Shown here: in pieces, positions 8,021-17,273 of the stretch | Layout of the letters: each line of letters begins with the position of its first letter | Numbering within the stretch: position 1 is the first letter of the stretch | Source of the DNA: Gilvibacter sp. SZ-19 | GTDB taxonomy: Bacteria > Bacteroidota > Bacteroidia > Flavobacteriales > Flavobacteriaceae | Length of the DNA stretch: 64,000 nt | Reading direction: 5' to 3' | NCBI RefSeq assembly: GCF_002163875.1 | Contig: NZ_CP019333.1 | Coordinates: forward strand, 310,001-374,000 | Translations under genes and position numbers: made by a program | The notes under the pieces: generated by a model | Seen by the model: only the letters and a program-made list of their open reading frames with translations | Database searches by the model: none | What the model was told of the DNA's origin: nothing

Positions 8021-8782
8021 ATGCGAAAACTTTCTGCACTACTCATTGTCAAGAATGAAAGTAAGCATCTGCCAGAGGTAATTGACAGTATCACCTTTGC
8101 CGATGAGATCATTGCCGTAGATTCTTTTAGCGACGACGGTACTTTTGAGATCTTAGAGGCCGACCCTCGGGTGCGGGTAGTTCAAAAAACCTTTATCGAT
8201 TATCCGAGTCAACGCAATTTCTGTCTGGACCTAGCCAATAATGACTGGGTATTGTTCATTGATGCAGACGAACGTGTTTCTGCGCCCCTATCAGCAGAAA
8301 TAAAGGAGCTTCTCGCTCAAGAGGAACTCGCCAACGGATATCAGATCTATCGGCAGTTCTATTACAAGCGTAAAAAATTAAATTTTAGCGGTCTGCAAAC
8401 AGATAAAGCACTCCGACTGTTCAACAAAACCAAAGGCCGATATAAAAGCGAGAAGATAGTCCATGAAACTTTAGACATTGCACCGTCTATTGGAATTCTA
8501 AAGCACAAATTGGATCATTACTTCTTTGACGATTATCAGGTTTATCGTTCTAAAATGATCGCTTATGGCAAATTGAGAGGTCGGGAATTATATCAGCAAG
8601 GTAAGCGTTATAAACTGCTTACGCACTATTTAAAGTCGGCCTATAAATTCCTGAATCATTACCTTATCCGCTTGGGTATTCTAGATGGCAAGCGCGGTTT
8701 TATAGTCTCTAAACTAAATGCCCTTAGTGTTTGGGAACGCTATAAAGAATTACGGCGATTAACGCTTGCGCCAAAAGAGTAG
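8021..8782 (+). CDS. Glycosyltransferase family 2 (WaaE/KdtX-like)
   Basis: A 253-residue GT2 enzyme with N-terminal LSALLIVKNESKHL, then IIAVDSFSDDGTFEI and the metal-binding WVLFIDADERV. This is the pattern of lipopolysaccharide core beta-1,4-glucosyltransferases of the WaaE/KdtX type. The C-terminal 80 residues are basic and aromatic (for example YYKRKKLNFSG), suggesting peripheral membrane contact. Its acceptor cannot be told from sequence. It stands between two leftward glycan genes and overlaps the convergent Kdo-kinase-like gene by 24 bp. Confidence 0.85.
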   Translation: MRKLSALLIVKNESKHLPEVIDSITFADEIIAVDSFSDDGTFEILEADPRVRVVQKTFIDYPSQRNFCLDLANNDWVLFIDADERVSAPLSAEIKELLAQEELANGYQIYRQFYYKRKKLNFSGLQTDKALRLFNKTKGRYKSEKIVHETLDIAPSIGILKHKLDHYFFDDYQVYRSKMIAYGKLRGRELYQQGKRYKLLTHYLKSAYKFLNHYLIRLGILDGKRGFIVSKLNALSVWERYKELRRLTLAPKE

Positions 8783-9538
8783 TTTTTTCTTTAGGCGTTG
8801 TTTTCTGTGATACTTCTCTTGAAAACGACTCACGTGGCCCCACATGGTGGTAAAGGTTTGCTGTTGGTCGTAACCTGCCAAGGCTGCATACTCTTCACTC
8901 ATCACCCGAACCATATCCTTTACAGGGGTTAAACGAGCAAAGTTATAGATGCGCTCCTCCTTGGTGAGTGTTCTAAACTCCATCCTGTTCAAGTCCACCA
9001 AATAGAAATCATAGCCCTCACTTGTCTTTTTGATCAACGTATTTCCGGGAGAATGATCTTTAAATAAGACACCATTTTCATGCAGCTTAAAAGTAAAACG
9101 TGTAAAGGCTCTTAAGATCTGTTCGTGCTCCGGATAATTCGGATCGTGCACCAATTCGCGGTAGGTCAGATCACAGTCCAAGTGTTCGCTCAAATAATAG
9201 CTATCCTTTAGACCGTGCCACTGTTTATTCTCGGCATAGGCAATTGGTCTTGGTGTTCCCAGACCCATAGCGAGTAATTTCTCCGCATAGCGAAAAGAAC
9301 GTTCTGCCTTAGAAGGCCTTAGATAGCGATAAACCAAGGTGTTAAGCGCATTTGGATTCTTAAAACGCTTCACATTGACCTTCATGTCCAAGGTGTCAAA
9401 AAGACGGATCTCATTGCGTTCGCCATCACCGAACAATTCACCTTCTTGGTCAAACTTAAGCACACAGGCCAAAACGGCTTGATGCTGTTCTACAAAAGCC
9501 TCGGCAATTTGAAAATCGTAATGAAAGGACTGCTTCAT
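8759..9538 (-). CDS. Lipopolysaccharide core kinase-like protein (Kdo/InaA family)
   Basis: A 259-residue protein of the small-kinase type that phosphorylates Kdo or heptose in the lipopolysaccharide core. Visible kinase features are the VKRFKNPN lysine segment near residue 55, the catalytic loop LHENGVLFKDHSPGNTLI near residue 155 (HxD-like KDHSPGN) and the following metal-binding YLVDLNRMEF, where DLN replaces the classic DFG. The C-terminal 20 residues are very basic. ATG 9538 is chosen over an upstream TTG at 9547. Its place among four glycosyltransferases supports a role in core assembly. Confidence 0.78.
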   Translation of the reverse strand: MKQSFHYDFQIAEAFVEQHQAVLACVLKFDQEGELFGDGERNEIRLFDTLDMKVNVKRFKNPNALNTLVYRYLRPSKAERSFRYAEKLLAMGLGTPRPIAYAENKQWHGLKDSYYLSEHLDCDLTYRELVHDPNYPEHEQILRAFTRFTFKLHENGVLFKDHSPGNTLIKKTSEGYDFYLVDLNRMEFRTLTKEERIYNFARLTPVKDMVRVMSEEYAALAGYDQQQTFTTMWGHVSRFQEKYHRKQRLKKKLLFWRKR

Positions 9539-9586
9539 CTGCTGCAAAAATACACTTATAATTCTTTAGAACTGCAGCAAATCAAA

Positions 9587-9594
9587 TACCTTTG
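9587..9594 (+). promoter_or_regulatory. -7 element upstream of the 9620 glycosyltransferase
   Basis: TACCTTTG, identical to the element at 7988, lies 25 bp before ATG 9620, the same distance as at 8021. This hints at shared expression of the two rightward glycosyltransferase genes. Confidence 0.42.
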
Positions 9595-9619
9595 TAAAAA
9601 CTCAGAAAGCCCGAATTAA

Positions 9620-10687
9620 ATGCCCAAACGCATCTTTTTAGAAATGCACAATCTCAAAAATCCGTATACGGGTTTTGGGCAGTTCAATTTGCATTTGCTA
9701 CGCGGGATCCAAGCCAATAACGACCAGGACCTGCGTTTTGTGGTTCACGCCCAAGACCTCAAGCCGCTCAAAGCAGAATTCGGTAACTTTTTTGACTACA
9801 AATACTATATGGGACTACGCCGGTACGATTGGGCGCGTATTAGAACTAAATACGATGTATGGCACTCCGTTAATCAAAACACCAAAGTAGAACCCAAACG
9901 AGACCTGCCGTACGTTTTAACGATACACGATGTAAATTTCATCGAAGAGATCTCTTCTGATCTGAACCATCCGAGAAACCTCAGATTCAAAGAAAAACTG
10001 GCTAGAGCTAGTGCTATCACCTATATCTCTGATTTTGCCAAACAGAGCGCTCACCAGCATTTCGATATGCCTAAGGTGCCCGAATACGTGATCTTAAATG
10101 GTAACCCCACAGAAAAGCTGTTGGACTTATCCAACTATACACCAACAACTCAGCTAAAGGGTAAATATTTGTTCACTTTGGGTGATTTTTGGGAACGCAA
10201 GAATTTTCACCTCTTGGTGGAGATGCTTGTTCATTTGCCCGAGCATCAATTGGTTATTGGCGGAAACGACTCCAGACCTTATGGCGAAAAGGTGCGAGAA
10301 ACCATTGCAAAGCACGGACTAGAAAACCGCGTGATCTTAGCCGGACGTGTGGGAGATAAGGAAAAACAATACTTGCTGGCGAATTGCGAGGCCTTTCTTT
10401 TTGCGAGTTTGCGCGAAGGTTTCGGCCTGCCTCCCATAGAGGCCATGAAATTTGGCAAGCCTGTTTTTCTTGCTCATAGAACTTCTTTACCAGAAGTTGG
10501 TGGCGAGGTGGCCTATTATTGGCATGATCTGGATCCGCAGCAAATGGCAACAATATTTAAAGAAGGGATGGCCGATTACCACAGCGATCCACAGGAAAAA
10601 AGTAAAGCTTTAAAAGCGCAAGCAGACAGTTTTAATTGGAAAACTGCTGCTGCAGCCTACATTGACGTTTATAAATCTTTGTTGTAA
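9620..10687 (+). CDS. Glycosyltransferase family 4 (GT-B fold)
   Basis: A 355-residue GT-B enzyme. The C-terminal half has KYLFTLGDFWERKNFHLLVE, then GRVGDKEKQYLLANCEAFLF and the retaining-GT motif SLREGFGLPPIEAM (E-x7-E) near residue 265, which binds the nucleotide sugar. The N-terminal acceptor domain includes HSVNQNTK and LTIHDVNF. No signal peptide or membrane helix is seen. It is the last member of the glycan block, and tsaC starts two bases after its stop, so the two are probably on one transcript. Confidence 0.87.
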   Translation: MPKRIFLEMHNLKNPYTGFGQFNLHLLRGIQANNDQDLRFVVHAQDLKPLKAEFGNFFDYKYYMGLRRYDWARIRTKYDVWHSVNQNTKVEPKRDLPYVLTIHDVNFIEEISSDLNHPRNLRFKEKLARASAITYISDFAKQSAHQHFDMPKVPEYVILNGNPTEKLLDLSNYTPTTQLKGKYLFTLGDFWERKNFHLLVEMLVHLPEHQLVIGGNDSRPYGEKVRETIAKHGLENRVILAGRVGDKEKQYLLANCEAFLFASLREGFGLPPIEAMKFGKPVFLAHRTSLPEVGGEVAYYWHDLDPQQMATIFKEGMADYHSDPQEKSKALKAQADSFNWKTAAAAYIDVYKSLL

Positions 10688-10688
10688 A

Positions 10689-11249
10689 ATGACGGAAGAA
10701 GTTAATAAGACCTACGAAATTGTAAAACGCGGCGGAACCATTGCATACCCAACCGATACGGTTTGGGGCCTCGGTTGCGACGCTACCAATTACAACAGTG
10801 TAGAACGTGTATTTGAGATCAAGAAGCGTCCTGCAGAGAAAAGTATGATCTGTTTAGTAGACTCCCTGCGCATGCTCAATGAATACTTTGAGAACGTTCC
10901 GGAAACGGCATTTCAGATCTTAAAATATGCCGATAAGCCTACCACCCTGATCTTAGACAACGCTATCAGAGTTTCTGAAAATGTTATTGCTCCAGACGGA
11001 AGTTTAGGCGTACGTGTAGTTAACGATGCCTTCTGTAAGGCGCTTATCAGAAAACTAAAACGTCCTTTGGTTTCTACCTCGGCCAATATCAGTGGGGAAC
11101 CTACGGCCAAAACCTTCTCAGAAATCAATCCGTTAATTTTGGAGGGCGTAGACTATGTCGTAAATTTGCACCGCGATAGAAAAGCGGCCAAACCCTCCAG
11201 TATCATTAAGCTGAGTGCGGATGGAGCCGTGAAGGTGATCCGACAATAA
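10689..11249 (+). CDS. tsaC: L-threonylcarbamoyladenylate synthase (TsaC/YrdC domain)
   Basis: A 186-residue YrdC-domain protein without the extra Sua5 domain. It makes threonylcarbamoyl-AMP from threonine, bicarbonate and ATP for the t6A37 modification of ANN-decoding tRNAs. Motifs seen are GGTIAYPTDTVWGLGCDA at residues 16-33, the KKRP segment near 50, and SVSTSANISGEP-like STSANISGEPTAKTF near residue 132. The frame is open upstream to 10662, but that would overlap the glycosyltransferase; ATG 10689 fits the family length. The cca gene starts immediately after its stop. Confidence 0.92.
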   Translation: MTEEVNKTYEIVKRGGTIAYPTDTVWGLGCDATNYNSVERVFEIKKRPAEKSMICLVDSLRMLNEYFENVPETAFQILKYADKPTTLILDNAIRVSENVIAPDGSLGVRVVNDAFCKALIRKLKRPLVSTSANISGEPTAKTFSEINPLILEGVDYVVNLHRDRKAAKPSSIIKLSADGAVKVIRQ

Positions 11250-12674
11250 ATGCAGGCCAAAACCCACTTTAAAGAAGCGCTAAACGCTCCAATTTTCAAG
11301 ACCCTATCTGAGGTTGCAGATCAGTTGAATCTGGAAGCCTATGTGATCGGGGGTTATGTACGTGATTTCTTTTTAGATCGCGGCACCCACAAGGATATCG
11401 ATGTGGTAGCAATTGGTAGTGGAATTGCATTGGCCAAAGCCGTTGCCAAGGCTTTACCGGAGAACCCAAAAGTTTCGGTTTTTAAAACCTACGGAACGGC
11501 GATGATTCAACACGGAGATATACAGTTGGAATTTGTCGGAGCCCGTAAAGAATCCTATACCGAAGATTCGCGGAATCCAGCCGTAGAGGATGGTACTTTA
11601 GAAGACGACCAAAACCGTCGAGATTTTACCATAAACGCTTTAGCCTTGGGCCTTAACGCTGACCGTTTTGGTCAGTTGTTAGATCCTTTTAAGGGTTTGG
11701 AGGACCTTGAGAACAAGCTCATCAGAACGCCTTTAGATCCTGAGGTTACCTATAGCGACGACCCGTTGCGCATGTTGCGTGCCATACGTTTTGCGAATCA
11801 GCTGAATTTTGAGATCCAAAAGGAATCCTTAGCTGCGATAACAGCGCAGAACGAGCGGATTGGCATTATTTCTAAGGAGCGTGTGGTAGAAGAGCTTAAC
11901 AAGATCTTGATGACCGACAAACCCTCTGTAGGCTTTGGACTTTTACACCAGACTGGGCTGCTTAAACACATACTTCCTGAGTTACTCGCTCTAGAAGGCA
12001 TAGATGAAGTAGAAGGACAACGTCACAAAGACAATTTTTGGCACACCTTGGAGGTGGTTGACAATATTGCCCAAACAACAGACAATCTCTGGTTGCGCTG
12101 GGCAGCATTGCTTCATGACATTGGCAAGGCTCCTACCAAGAAATTCAACCAAAAACAAGGTTGGACCTTTCACGGCCACGAATTTGTAGGTTCTAAAATG
12201 GTCTACAAGCTCTTTAAACGCTTACGCATGCCTCTGAACGAAAAGATGAAGTACGTTCAAAAGATGGTTCGCATGAGCTCCCGCCCTATCGTTTTAGCAA
12301 CAGAAGTTACCGATAGTGCGGTGCGCCGATTGATCTTTGATGCAGGCGATCATGTGGAGGACCTGATGACCTTGTGCGAGGCAGACATAACCACCAAGAA
12401 TCCGAAGAAATTCAAACGTTACCACAACAACTTTAAAAAAGTGCGCGACAAGATCGTTACCGTAGAAGAAAAGGATCACGTTCGGAATTTTCAGCCTCCG
12501 GTGAGCGGTGAGGAGATCATGGAAACCTTTGGTTTACCGCCTTCTAAAAAGATCGGTATTATTAAAGAAGCAATTAAAGAAGCTATTTTAGATGGGATTA
12601 TCCCAAACGAATACGAAGCCGCCAAGGCGTTCATGCTAGAAAAAGGCAAGTCCTTGAATTTAAAACCGCTATAG
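11250..12674 (+). CDS. cca: CCA tRNA nucleotidyltransferase with HD domain
   Basis: A 474-residue class II polymerase-beta-type nucleotidyltransferase that adds or repairs the 3' CCA of tRNAs. The head domain shows [13 protein letters not shown] and the catalytic DIDVVAIG near residues 30-55, then [11 protein letters not shown] near residue 128. A helical RNA-binding region follows ([16 protein letters not shown]). The second half contains an HD phosphohydrolase domain with HTLEVV and [10 protein letters not shown] near residue 290. The length and HD domain fit the bacterial CCA/poly(A) polymerase family. It directly abuts tsaC and ctaA on both sides. Confidence 0.92.
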   Translation: MQAKTHFKEALNAPIFKTLSEVADQLNLEAYVIGGYVRDFFLDRGTHKDIDVVAIGSGIALAKAVAKALPENPKVSVFKTYGTAMIQHGDIQLEFVGARKESYTEDSRNPAVEDGTLEDDQNRRDFTINALALGLNADRFGQLLDPFKGLEDLENKLIRTPLDPEVTYSDDPLRMLRAIRFANQLNFEIQKESLAAITAQNERIGIISKERVVEELNKILMTDKPSVGFGLLHQTGLLKHILPELLALEGIDEVEGQRHKDNFWHTLEVVDNIAQTTDNLWLRWAALLHDIGKAPTKKFNQKQGWTFHGHEFVGSKMVYKLFKRLRMPLNEKMKYVQKMVRMSSRPIVLATEVTDSAVRRLIFDAGDHVEDLMTLCEADITTKNPKKFKRYHNNFKKVRDKIVTVEEKDHVRNFQPPVSGEEIMETFGLPPSKKIGIIKEAIKEAILDGIIPNEYEAAKAFMLEKGKSLNLKPL

Positions 12675-12675
12675 G

Positions 12676-13701
12676 ATGTTTGTACGATTTGTTAGAATAT
12701 CGCTGATCTTGATCTACCTGGTTATCATAGCCGGTGCTGTGGTGCGCATGACCGGAAGCGGTATGGGCTGTCCAGACTGGCCCAAGTGCTTTGGTTATTA
12801 CATACCTCCTACAGACGAAGCTACCCTGCTTTGGGCACCCGACAGGGAGTTTAAAAAGGGCCAAGTGATCATCAAAGACGAGGCACTTGAGGTGGCTAAA
12901 GCGGACTTTATCACTGGTGATACTTACTCCGCAGCAAACTGGGAAGCCTATACCGAGCACGACTACGCCATATTTAACGTATGGCACACCTGGATAGAAT
13001 ACATAAACCGGTTGTTAGGAGCGCTCTCCGGCCTAGCTATTTTGATCATGGCCATACTCTCCATTTGGAAATGGAAGCAAAACAAATGGCTCACTATCTT
13101 ATCATGGCTCAGTGTCTTTATGATCGGTTTTCAAGGGTGGCTGGGAGCTACGGTGGTTTACTCAGTCTTAGCGCCTGTGCGTATTACCATTCATATGGTG
13201 ATGGCCTTATTGATCGTTTTGGTGTTGCTGCTGATTTTGCGACAGGCCATTGGCAAACAGCGGCCTCAAGGCGTCACAACTGGGTTCAAAACGCTTTTAT
13301 GGGCTGCCTTAGGATTGACCTTAGTACAGATAGTCTTAGGTACGCAAGTTCGCCAATTTGTGGACGATCAGGTAAAATTAGTTGGCTATGAGGCTAAGGA
13401 AGCCTGGCTTGCTTACCCGGAACTGAGCTTTTACATTCACCGCTCCTTCTCTATTTTAGTGGTATTGATCAATGTACTGCTCTGGCGCGGCAATCAAAAG
13501 AAAGGGTACGGCCTGTACGGCATGAATGGAATTATGGCCATTCTAGGTGTAGAAGTACTCACGGGAATCGCCATGTATTATTTGGATTTCCCATTTTTAA
13601 CACAGCCAATTCACCTGGTTTTTGCCGCTGTTTTGTTCGGCTTACAATCCTATTTGATTTTACAGGTTTTGATCCCGAAGAAAACGGTGAAAATATCTTA
13701 A
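12676..13701 (+). CDS. ctaA: Heme A synthase (COX15/CtaA)
   Basis: A 341-residue integral membrane protein with about eight helices in two four-helix halves. It oxidises heme O to heme A for cytochrome c oxidase. Visible landmarks are C32 and C38 in GMGCPDWPKCFG, the EYINRLLG segment after the first conserved His (VWHTW), and further His in ITIHMVMAL, YIHRSF and QPIHLVFA, which are the expected heme ligands. An extra periplasmic segment of about 60 residues separates the first and second helices. It starts one base after the cca stop. Confidence 0.92.
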   Translation: MFVRFVRISLILIYLVIIAGAVVRMTGSGMGCPDWPKCFGYYIPPTDEATLLWAPDREFKKGQVIIKDEALEVAKADFITGDTYSAANWEAYTEHDYAIFNVWHTWIEYINRLLGALSGLAILIMAILSIWKWKQNKWLTILSWLSVFMIGFQGWLGATVVYSVLAPVRITIHMVMALLIVLVLLLILRQAIGKQRPQGVTTGFKTLLWAALGLTLVQIVLGTQVRQFVDDQVKLVGYEAKEAWLAYPELSFYIHRSFSILVVLINVLLWRGNQKKGYGLYGMNGIMAILGVEVLTGIAMYYLDFPFLTQPIHLVFAAVLFGLQSYLILQVLIPKKTVKIS

Positions 13702-13713
13702 TTTTACGGCCTT

Positions 13714-14220
13714 ATGGTTTTTAGATTCAGAATCATTTTAGATACCCAAGAAGACGTCTTTAGAGATCTGGAGATCTTGCAAGACGCCTCTATGGAGGAC
13801 TTTCACAACGCCATTACTCAAGCCTTTGGTTTTGGTGGTCAGGAAATGGCCTCTTTTTACCTCAGTGACGATAAGTGGGAACAAGGCGAAGAGATCGCGC
13901 TTTTTGATATGTCAGAAGGCCCTGAGCCTACCCGTATCATGGCCGAAACTTTGCTAGAAGACGTTTTGAATGAAGATCAGACCAAAATGATCTACGTTTA
14001 CGATTTTCTTTCGATGTGGACCTTTTTGGTGGAGTTGGCCGAGATAGCCGAACCCCAACCTGGAATGCAGTATCCCAACCTGATGTATGTACACGGTGAG
14101 TTGCCAGAAGAAGCGCCAGACAAGGAATTCGTTGGAGAGTCCATGGAAGGTGATCTGGACGACGACTTGGACTACGAGGACGATGATTTTGACTCTTTAG
14201 ATATCGATTCCTGGAATTAA
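13714..14220 (+). CDS. pRiA4b ORF-3-like protein with acidic tail
   Basis: A 168-residue protein whose first 125 residues resemble the plasmid pRiA4b ORF-3 fold, a small alpha/beta domain (FRIILDTQEDVFRDLEI, then DFHNAITQAFGFGGQEMASF). The last 40 residues are strongly acidic (DLDDDLDYEDDDFDSLDID). No catalytic motif, signal peptide or helix across the membrane is apparent. Family members turn up in plasmids and mobile elements, but nothing mobile is visible here. It is 12 bp after ctaA and 13 bp before a nucleoid-associated protein. Its role is unknown. Confidence 0.75.
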   Translation: MVFRFRIILDTQEDVFRDLEILQDASMEDFHNAITQAFGFGGQEMASFYLSDDKWEQGEEIALFDMSEGPEPTRIMAETLLEDVLNEDQTKMIYVYDFLSMWTFLVELAEIAEPQPGMQYPNLMYVHGELPEEAPDKEFVGESMEGDLDDDLDYEDDDFDSLDIDSWN

Positions 14221-14233
14221 TTTTCCCTTACTT

Positions 14234-15292
14234 ATGATCAACTTATATAGCGCACAGATCGCTTCTCTAAGCCTGCACCGCGTGGGCAATAAAAGCCGTG
14301 CAGAGGGCTTATTCCTCTCTGGAGCACCATGTAAACTTACCGACGAACTCAATCCGTTGATTCGCGAGTTTTTCTTTAAACCTTTTCGAGAAAAGGAGGA
14401 GAATTATCTGAGCTTTACCCACGATGTGGATCTGGAATACCACGAACTCTATAAGTTGGTTAAAGAGCTGTTGGCAAACCCTAACAATGCGCATGAGGTA
14501 AGCACTAAGATCACCACACATCTGTACAACCAGAGTGAGCATCCGCATATCAAGAATGGTGAGGTCTATGTGGCCTACTTAGAAAACCTACAGATTGACA
14601 ACCAAAAAGTAGATGGGGTTGGGATCTTTAAATCGGAATTGAAGCAGGACTTTTTACAGTTCCATCAAGGTCCGCAGCAATTGGAAATGCAATTGCAGCA
14701 AGGTATCAATCTCAACAAATTAGACAAAGGTTGTATTGTTTTCAATGTAGAAGAGGAGACCGGATATAAGATCTTAAGCGTAGACAGTAACCGCTATGAC
14801 GCTCGCTATTGGTTGGAGAGCTTTTTAGGTGTAGAAACCTTGGCCGATGACAACTTCTACACTAAGAAATATTTGCGATTCTGCCAGGATTTTGCCAAAG
14901 ATGTTGTGCTACCAGCAGAAGACAAACGCGAAGAGGTCTTGTTTATGAACCGTGCGGTGAACCACTTTGCCAAGAACGACCAGTTCGAAGAGACCAAGTT
15001 CCTCAACGAAGTGATAGACAATCCGGAGCTGATCCCAGAGTTTAAACACTACAAAGCAGAACGCGGCCCGAAATACAGCATAGAAGACCTTTCAGATTTT
15101 TCCATTGCCAACACGGCCGTAACCGCTGCCCGTAAAAAGATCAAGAATGTGATTCAATTAGACACGAACATTCAGATCAAAATGGATTTTATCAACCCAG
15201 AGAGCGCCGATAAATTTGTGGAAAAAGGCTGGGACGAGGAACGCCAGATGTACTATTATCTGGTATACTTTAACCGAGAGCAAAGCTCTTAG
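14234..15292 (+). CDS. Nucleoid-associated protein, NdpA/YejK family
   Basis: A 352-residue protein of the 37-kDa nucleoid-associated family. It begins INLYSAQIASLSLHRVGNK and has the typical central strand-rich region (EVYVAYLENLQIDNQKVDGVG) followed by YWLESFLGV and a helical C-terminus. E. coli YejK associates with the nucleoid; the Bacteroidota homologs are uncharacterised as far as I know. It lies last in the rightward run from tsaC, and its end is only 16 bp from the convergent DUF3857 gene without an obvious terminator. Confidence 0.82.
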   Translation: MINLYSAQIASLSLHRVGNKSRAEGLFLSGAPCKLTDELNPLIREFFFKPFREKEENYLSFTHDVDLEYHELYKLVKELLANPNNAHEVSTKITTHLYNQSEHPHIKNGEVYVAYLENLQIDNQKVDGVGIFKSELKQDFLQFHQGPQQLEMQLQQGINLNKLDKGCIVFNVEEETGYKILSVDSNRYDARYWLESFLGVETLADDNFYTKKYLRFCQDFAKDVVLPAEDKREEVLFMNRAVNHFAKNDQFEETKFLNEVIDNPELIPEFKHYKAERGPKYSIEDLSDFSIANTAVTAARKKIKNVIQLDTNIQIKMDFINPESADKFVEKGWDEERQMYYYLVYFNREQSS

Positions 15293-15308
15293 CCCGAGGC
15301 TTTAAACT

Positions 15309-17267
15309 TTATTTTGCCGGTTCCAAGATCAAAACGACCATGTTGAAATCCGCAGCGCTGTTGATCACTGTGCGAAACTCCTCAAAGAGTTCTTTTTTCA
15401 TGATGTTGACGCGGTAGTATTCGTCTGCCTTGATGCGCAAGATATTACCGTCTAGCTCATAAGAAGATCTAAAGGAAATGACCTCTTTACCAGATTCTTC
15501 ATAAGCATTGTCGATCACAATATCTTCGAGATTCGTGACTTGAAAACCTTCTGGAATCACTACTTCGATAGTGCGTTCGTAGGTTCTGTTAAATTCGTTC
15601 TCTACATCTAAGGTGCGCAGTTTTTCCTGATATAGTTGGGTCTGCTCACTAATAAGCTCCCCAACCTTTAAAAGAACTTTAGGACCTGCTCTTTCTATAA
15701 ATGCTTCGGAGTTAAACTCGATATTTACCACCAAAGGTTCCACCCCGAAAAATTCAGGACCTTCATTGACAAAGGACTTTTCCAAGATCTCCGCATTCTC
15801 ATCTAGGCGCTTGGCAAAACTCTCTAACAGACTTTCTTTGGCCTCCGGATTTGCCAAATACAGATACGGCTGAATATACATGGCGTAATAACCAGACATA
15901 CTTCTGTCCATGGCGATGCGATTGGCACTAAGATCTTCATTAAAATCGACCTTGATCATCATATTGTCGATTGTACGCTCTGCTCCTACCGCATCGACAT
16001 ACTTGATCTGTCCCAAACCAGATTTAAAGCCGCCCAAGTCTACGGTCTTGATGAACAGGCCGTAGTTGTCGGTTAAATAGCCTGGAGGGAATCCGTAGCG
16101 AGAATCAGTATCGCCAGGGCTAAAGAACTTCTTAGTTGCAGGAATGTAGATCAATACATCGGTCAAAAAATTATGCGCTTCGAATTCTTTGTCAAATTTC
16201 TGATCCTGTCTATCTGAAGTAAAGACCAATTCGTGCTCCACCTTGAGTTCTGAGAGCAAAGCCGTATAAAGTTTAATGATTCCAGCTTCGTCCGCCACCT
16301 TGTCAATTAAGATATTCTCTATGGTGCTCAATTTATCTGAAGCACCCTCGGTTAGGAATATGTTGGTCTTCACATAGCGCTCCAGCTCGCGCATTTTGGC
16401 ATCCAGTTCGGCATTTGGGTTCAATTGCATCTGATCGATCAGGTTACGCAGCGCCTTTTTCTGCTTTTCAAGAATCTCCTCGTAATAATACGGATGCAAG
16501 TTCTTTACAATCGCCTTGTAGGAAGCGAAGCCCGTGGAATTGTTGTAATTGTTTCGCTCCAATTTGTACACAACTGCCTTTTTAGAGGCTCCATAGGCCG
16601 AGAATTCCTCTTCTTCTATGGCCGGAATATCTTCTACATAAAGCTTCCAGTGTAGTTTCCCTGCTGCGGATTCGGCTGCTTCCATTTCTGGCAATCCGTT
16701 ATAAGACTTAAAGGCAAACTCCAGGTTAGACGGGGCAAAAACCTCCATATTGACCTTTTTCTTGGGGATCCCCATTTGAAAGCTCAATCGGTTTCCGGTG
16801 TATACCGGACGACGCTTCACTACGTAGAAATAGTCGATCACAGAACCGCGACTAAGACCTTCAAAGGCAAAGAACTTATACTTGCGCCCGGTCTGTTCGT
16901 CTGTAGATGTGAGCACCTTGGAATCATCCAATTCAAGGATACTCCCGTCAGGGTTGATTACACGAGCCTTGTTCACCACAATTTCAGAGCGAGTGGAATA
17001 GGGTAAATAGACCTTATTGTAATTCTCGATAGCCTCGTCAGAATCTAACTTAATGACCAAATGTTCTAAGAAATACTCCACCAGATCCTCTCCCTCAAAA
17101 TAGAATTCGATCACCATATCGTGATCTAAAACATGAGAGGAATAATCAGAAGTTGATTGGAGCTCAGCAGTGGCAATATCTTGCCAGTCAAAACTGGTGT
17201 AAAAAGGTTCTTGTGCTAGTAGCTTTCCACTCAGGATGAGAACGAGGATAAAAATAAATTTCTTCAT
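15309..17267 (-). CDS. DUF3857 protein with degenerate transglutaminase domain
   Basis: A 652-residue secreted protein: a signal peptide at 1-18 (FILVLILSGKLLAQ), an N-terminal DUF3857 beta domain to about residue 250, a helical transglutaminase-like domain at about 270-385, and a C-terminal DUF2569-like beta region. It is a paralog of the adjacent gene but, where that one has YGDCKDNS, this protein reads VADEAGII, so the catalytic Cys is missing; a His (EAHNFL) remains. It is therefore probably a non-enzymatic partner acting in the periplasm. It is last in a three-gene leftward operon with a 6-bp gap. Substrate and partner are unknown. Confidence 0.8.
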   Translation of the reverse strand: MKKFIFILVLILSGKLLAQEPFYTSFDWQDIATAELQSTSDYSSHVLDHDMVIEFYFEGEDLVEYFLEHLVIKLDSDEAIENYNKVYLPYSTRSEIVVNKARVINPDGSILELDDSKVLTSTDEQTGRKYKFFAFEGLSRGSVIDYFYVVKRRPVYTGNRLSFQMGIPKKKVNMEVFAPSNLEFAFKSYNGLPEMEAAESAAGKLHWKLYVEDIPAIEEEEFSAYGASKKAVVYKLERNNYNNSTGFASYKAIVKNLHPYYYEEILEKQKKALRNLIDQMQLNPNAELDAKMRELERYVKTNIFLTEGASDKLSTIENILIDKVADEAGIIKLYTALLSELKVEHELVFTSDRQDQKFDKEFEAHNFLTDVLIYIPATKKFFSPGDTDSRYGFPPGYLTDNYGLFIKTVDLGGFKSGLGQIKYVDAVGAERTIDNMMIKVDFNEDLSANRIAMDRSMSGYYAMYIQPYLYLANPEAKESLLESFAKRLDENAEILEKSFVNEGPEFFGVEPLVVNIEFNSEAFIERAGPKVLLKVGELISEQTQLYQEKLRTLDVENEFNRTYERTIEVVIPEGFQVTNLEDIVIDNAYEESGKEVISFRSSYELDGNILRIKADEYYRVNIMKKELFEEFRTVINSAADFNMVVLILEPAK

Positions 17268-17273
17268 ATAATG

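Noticed and set aside
13714-14220. Mobile element cargo because of the plasmid-derived family name
   Set aside because: No transposase, integrase, terminal repeats or att site is visible and neighbours are housekeeping genes.
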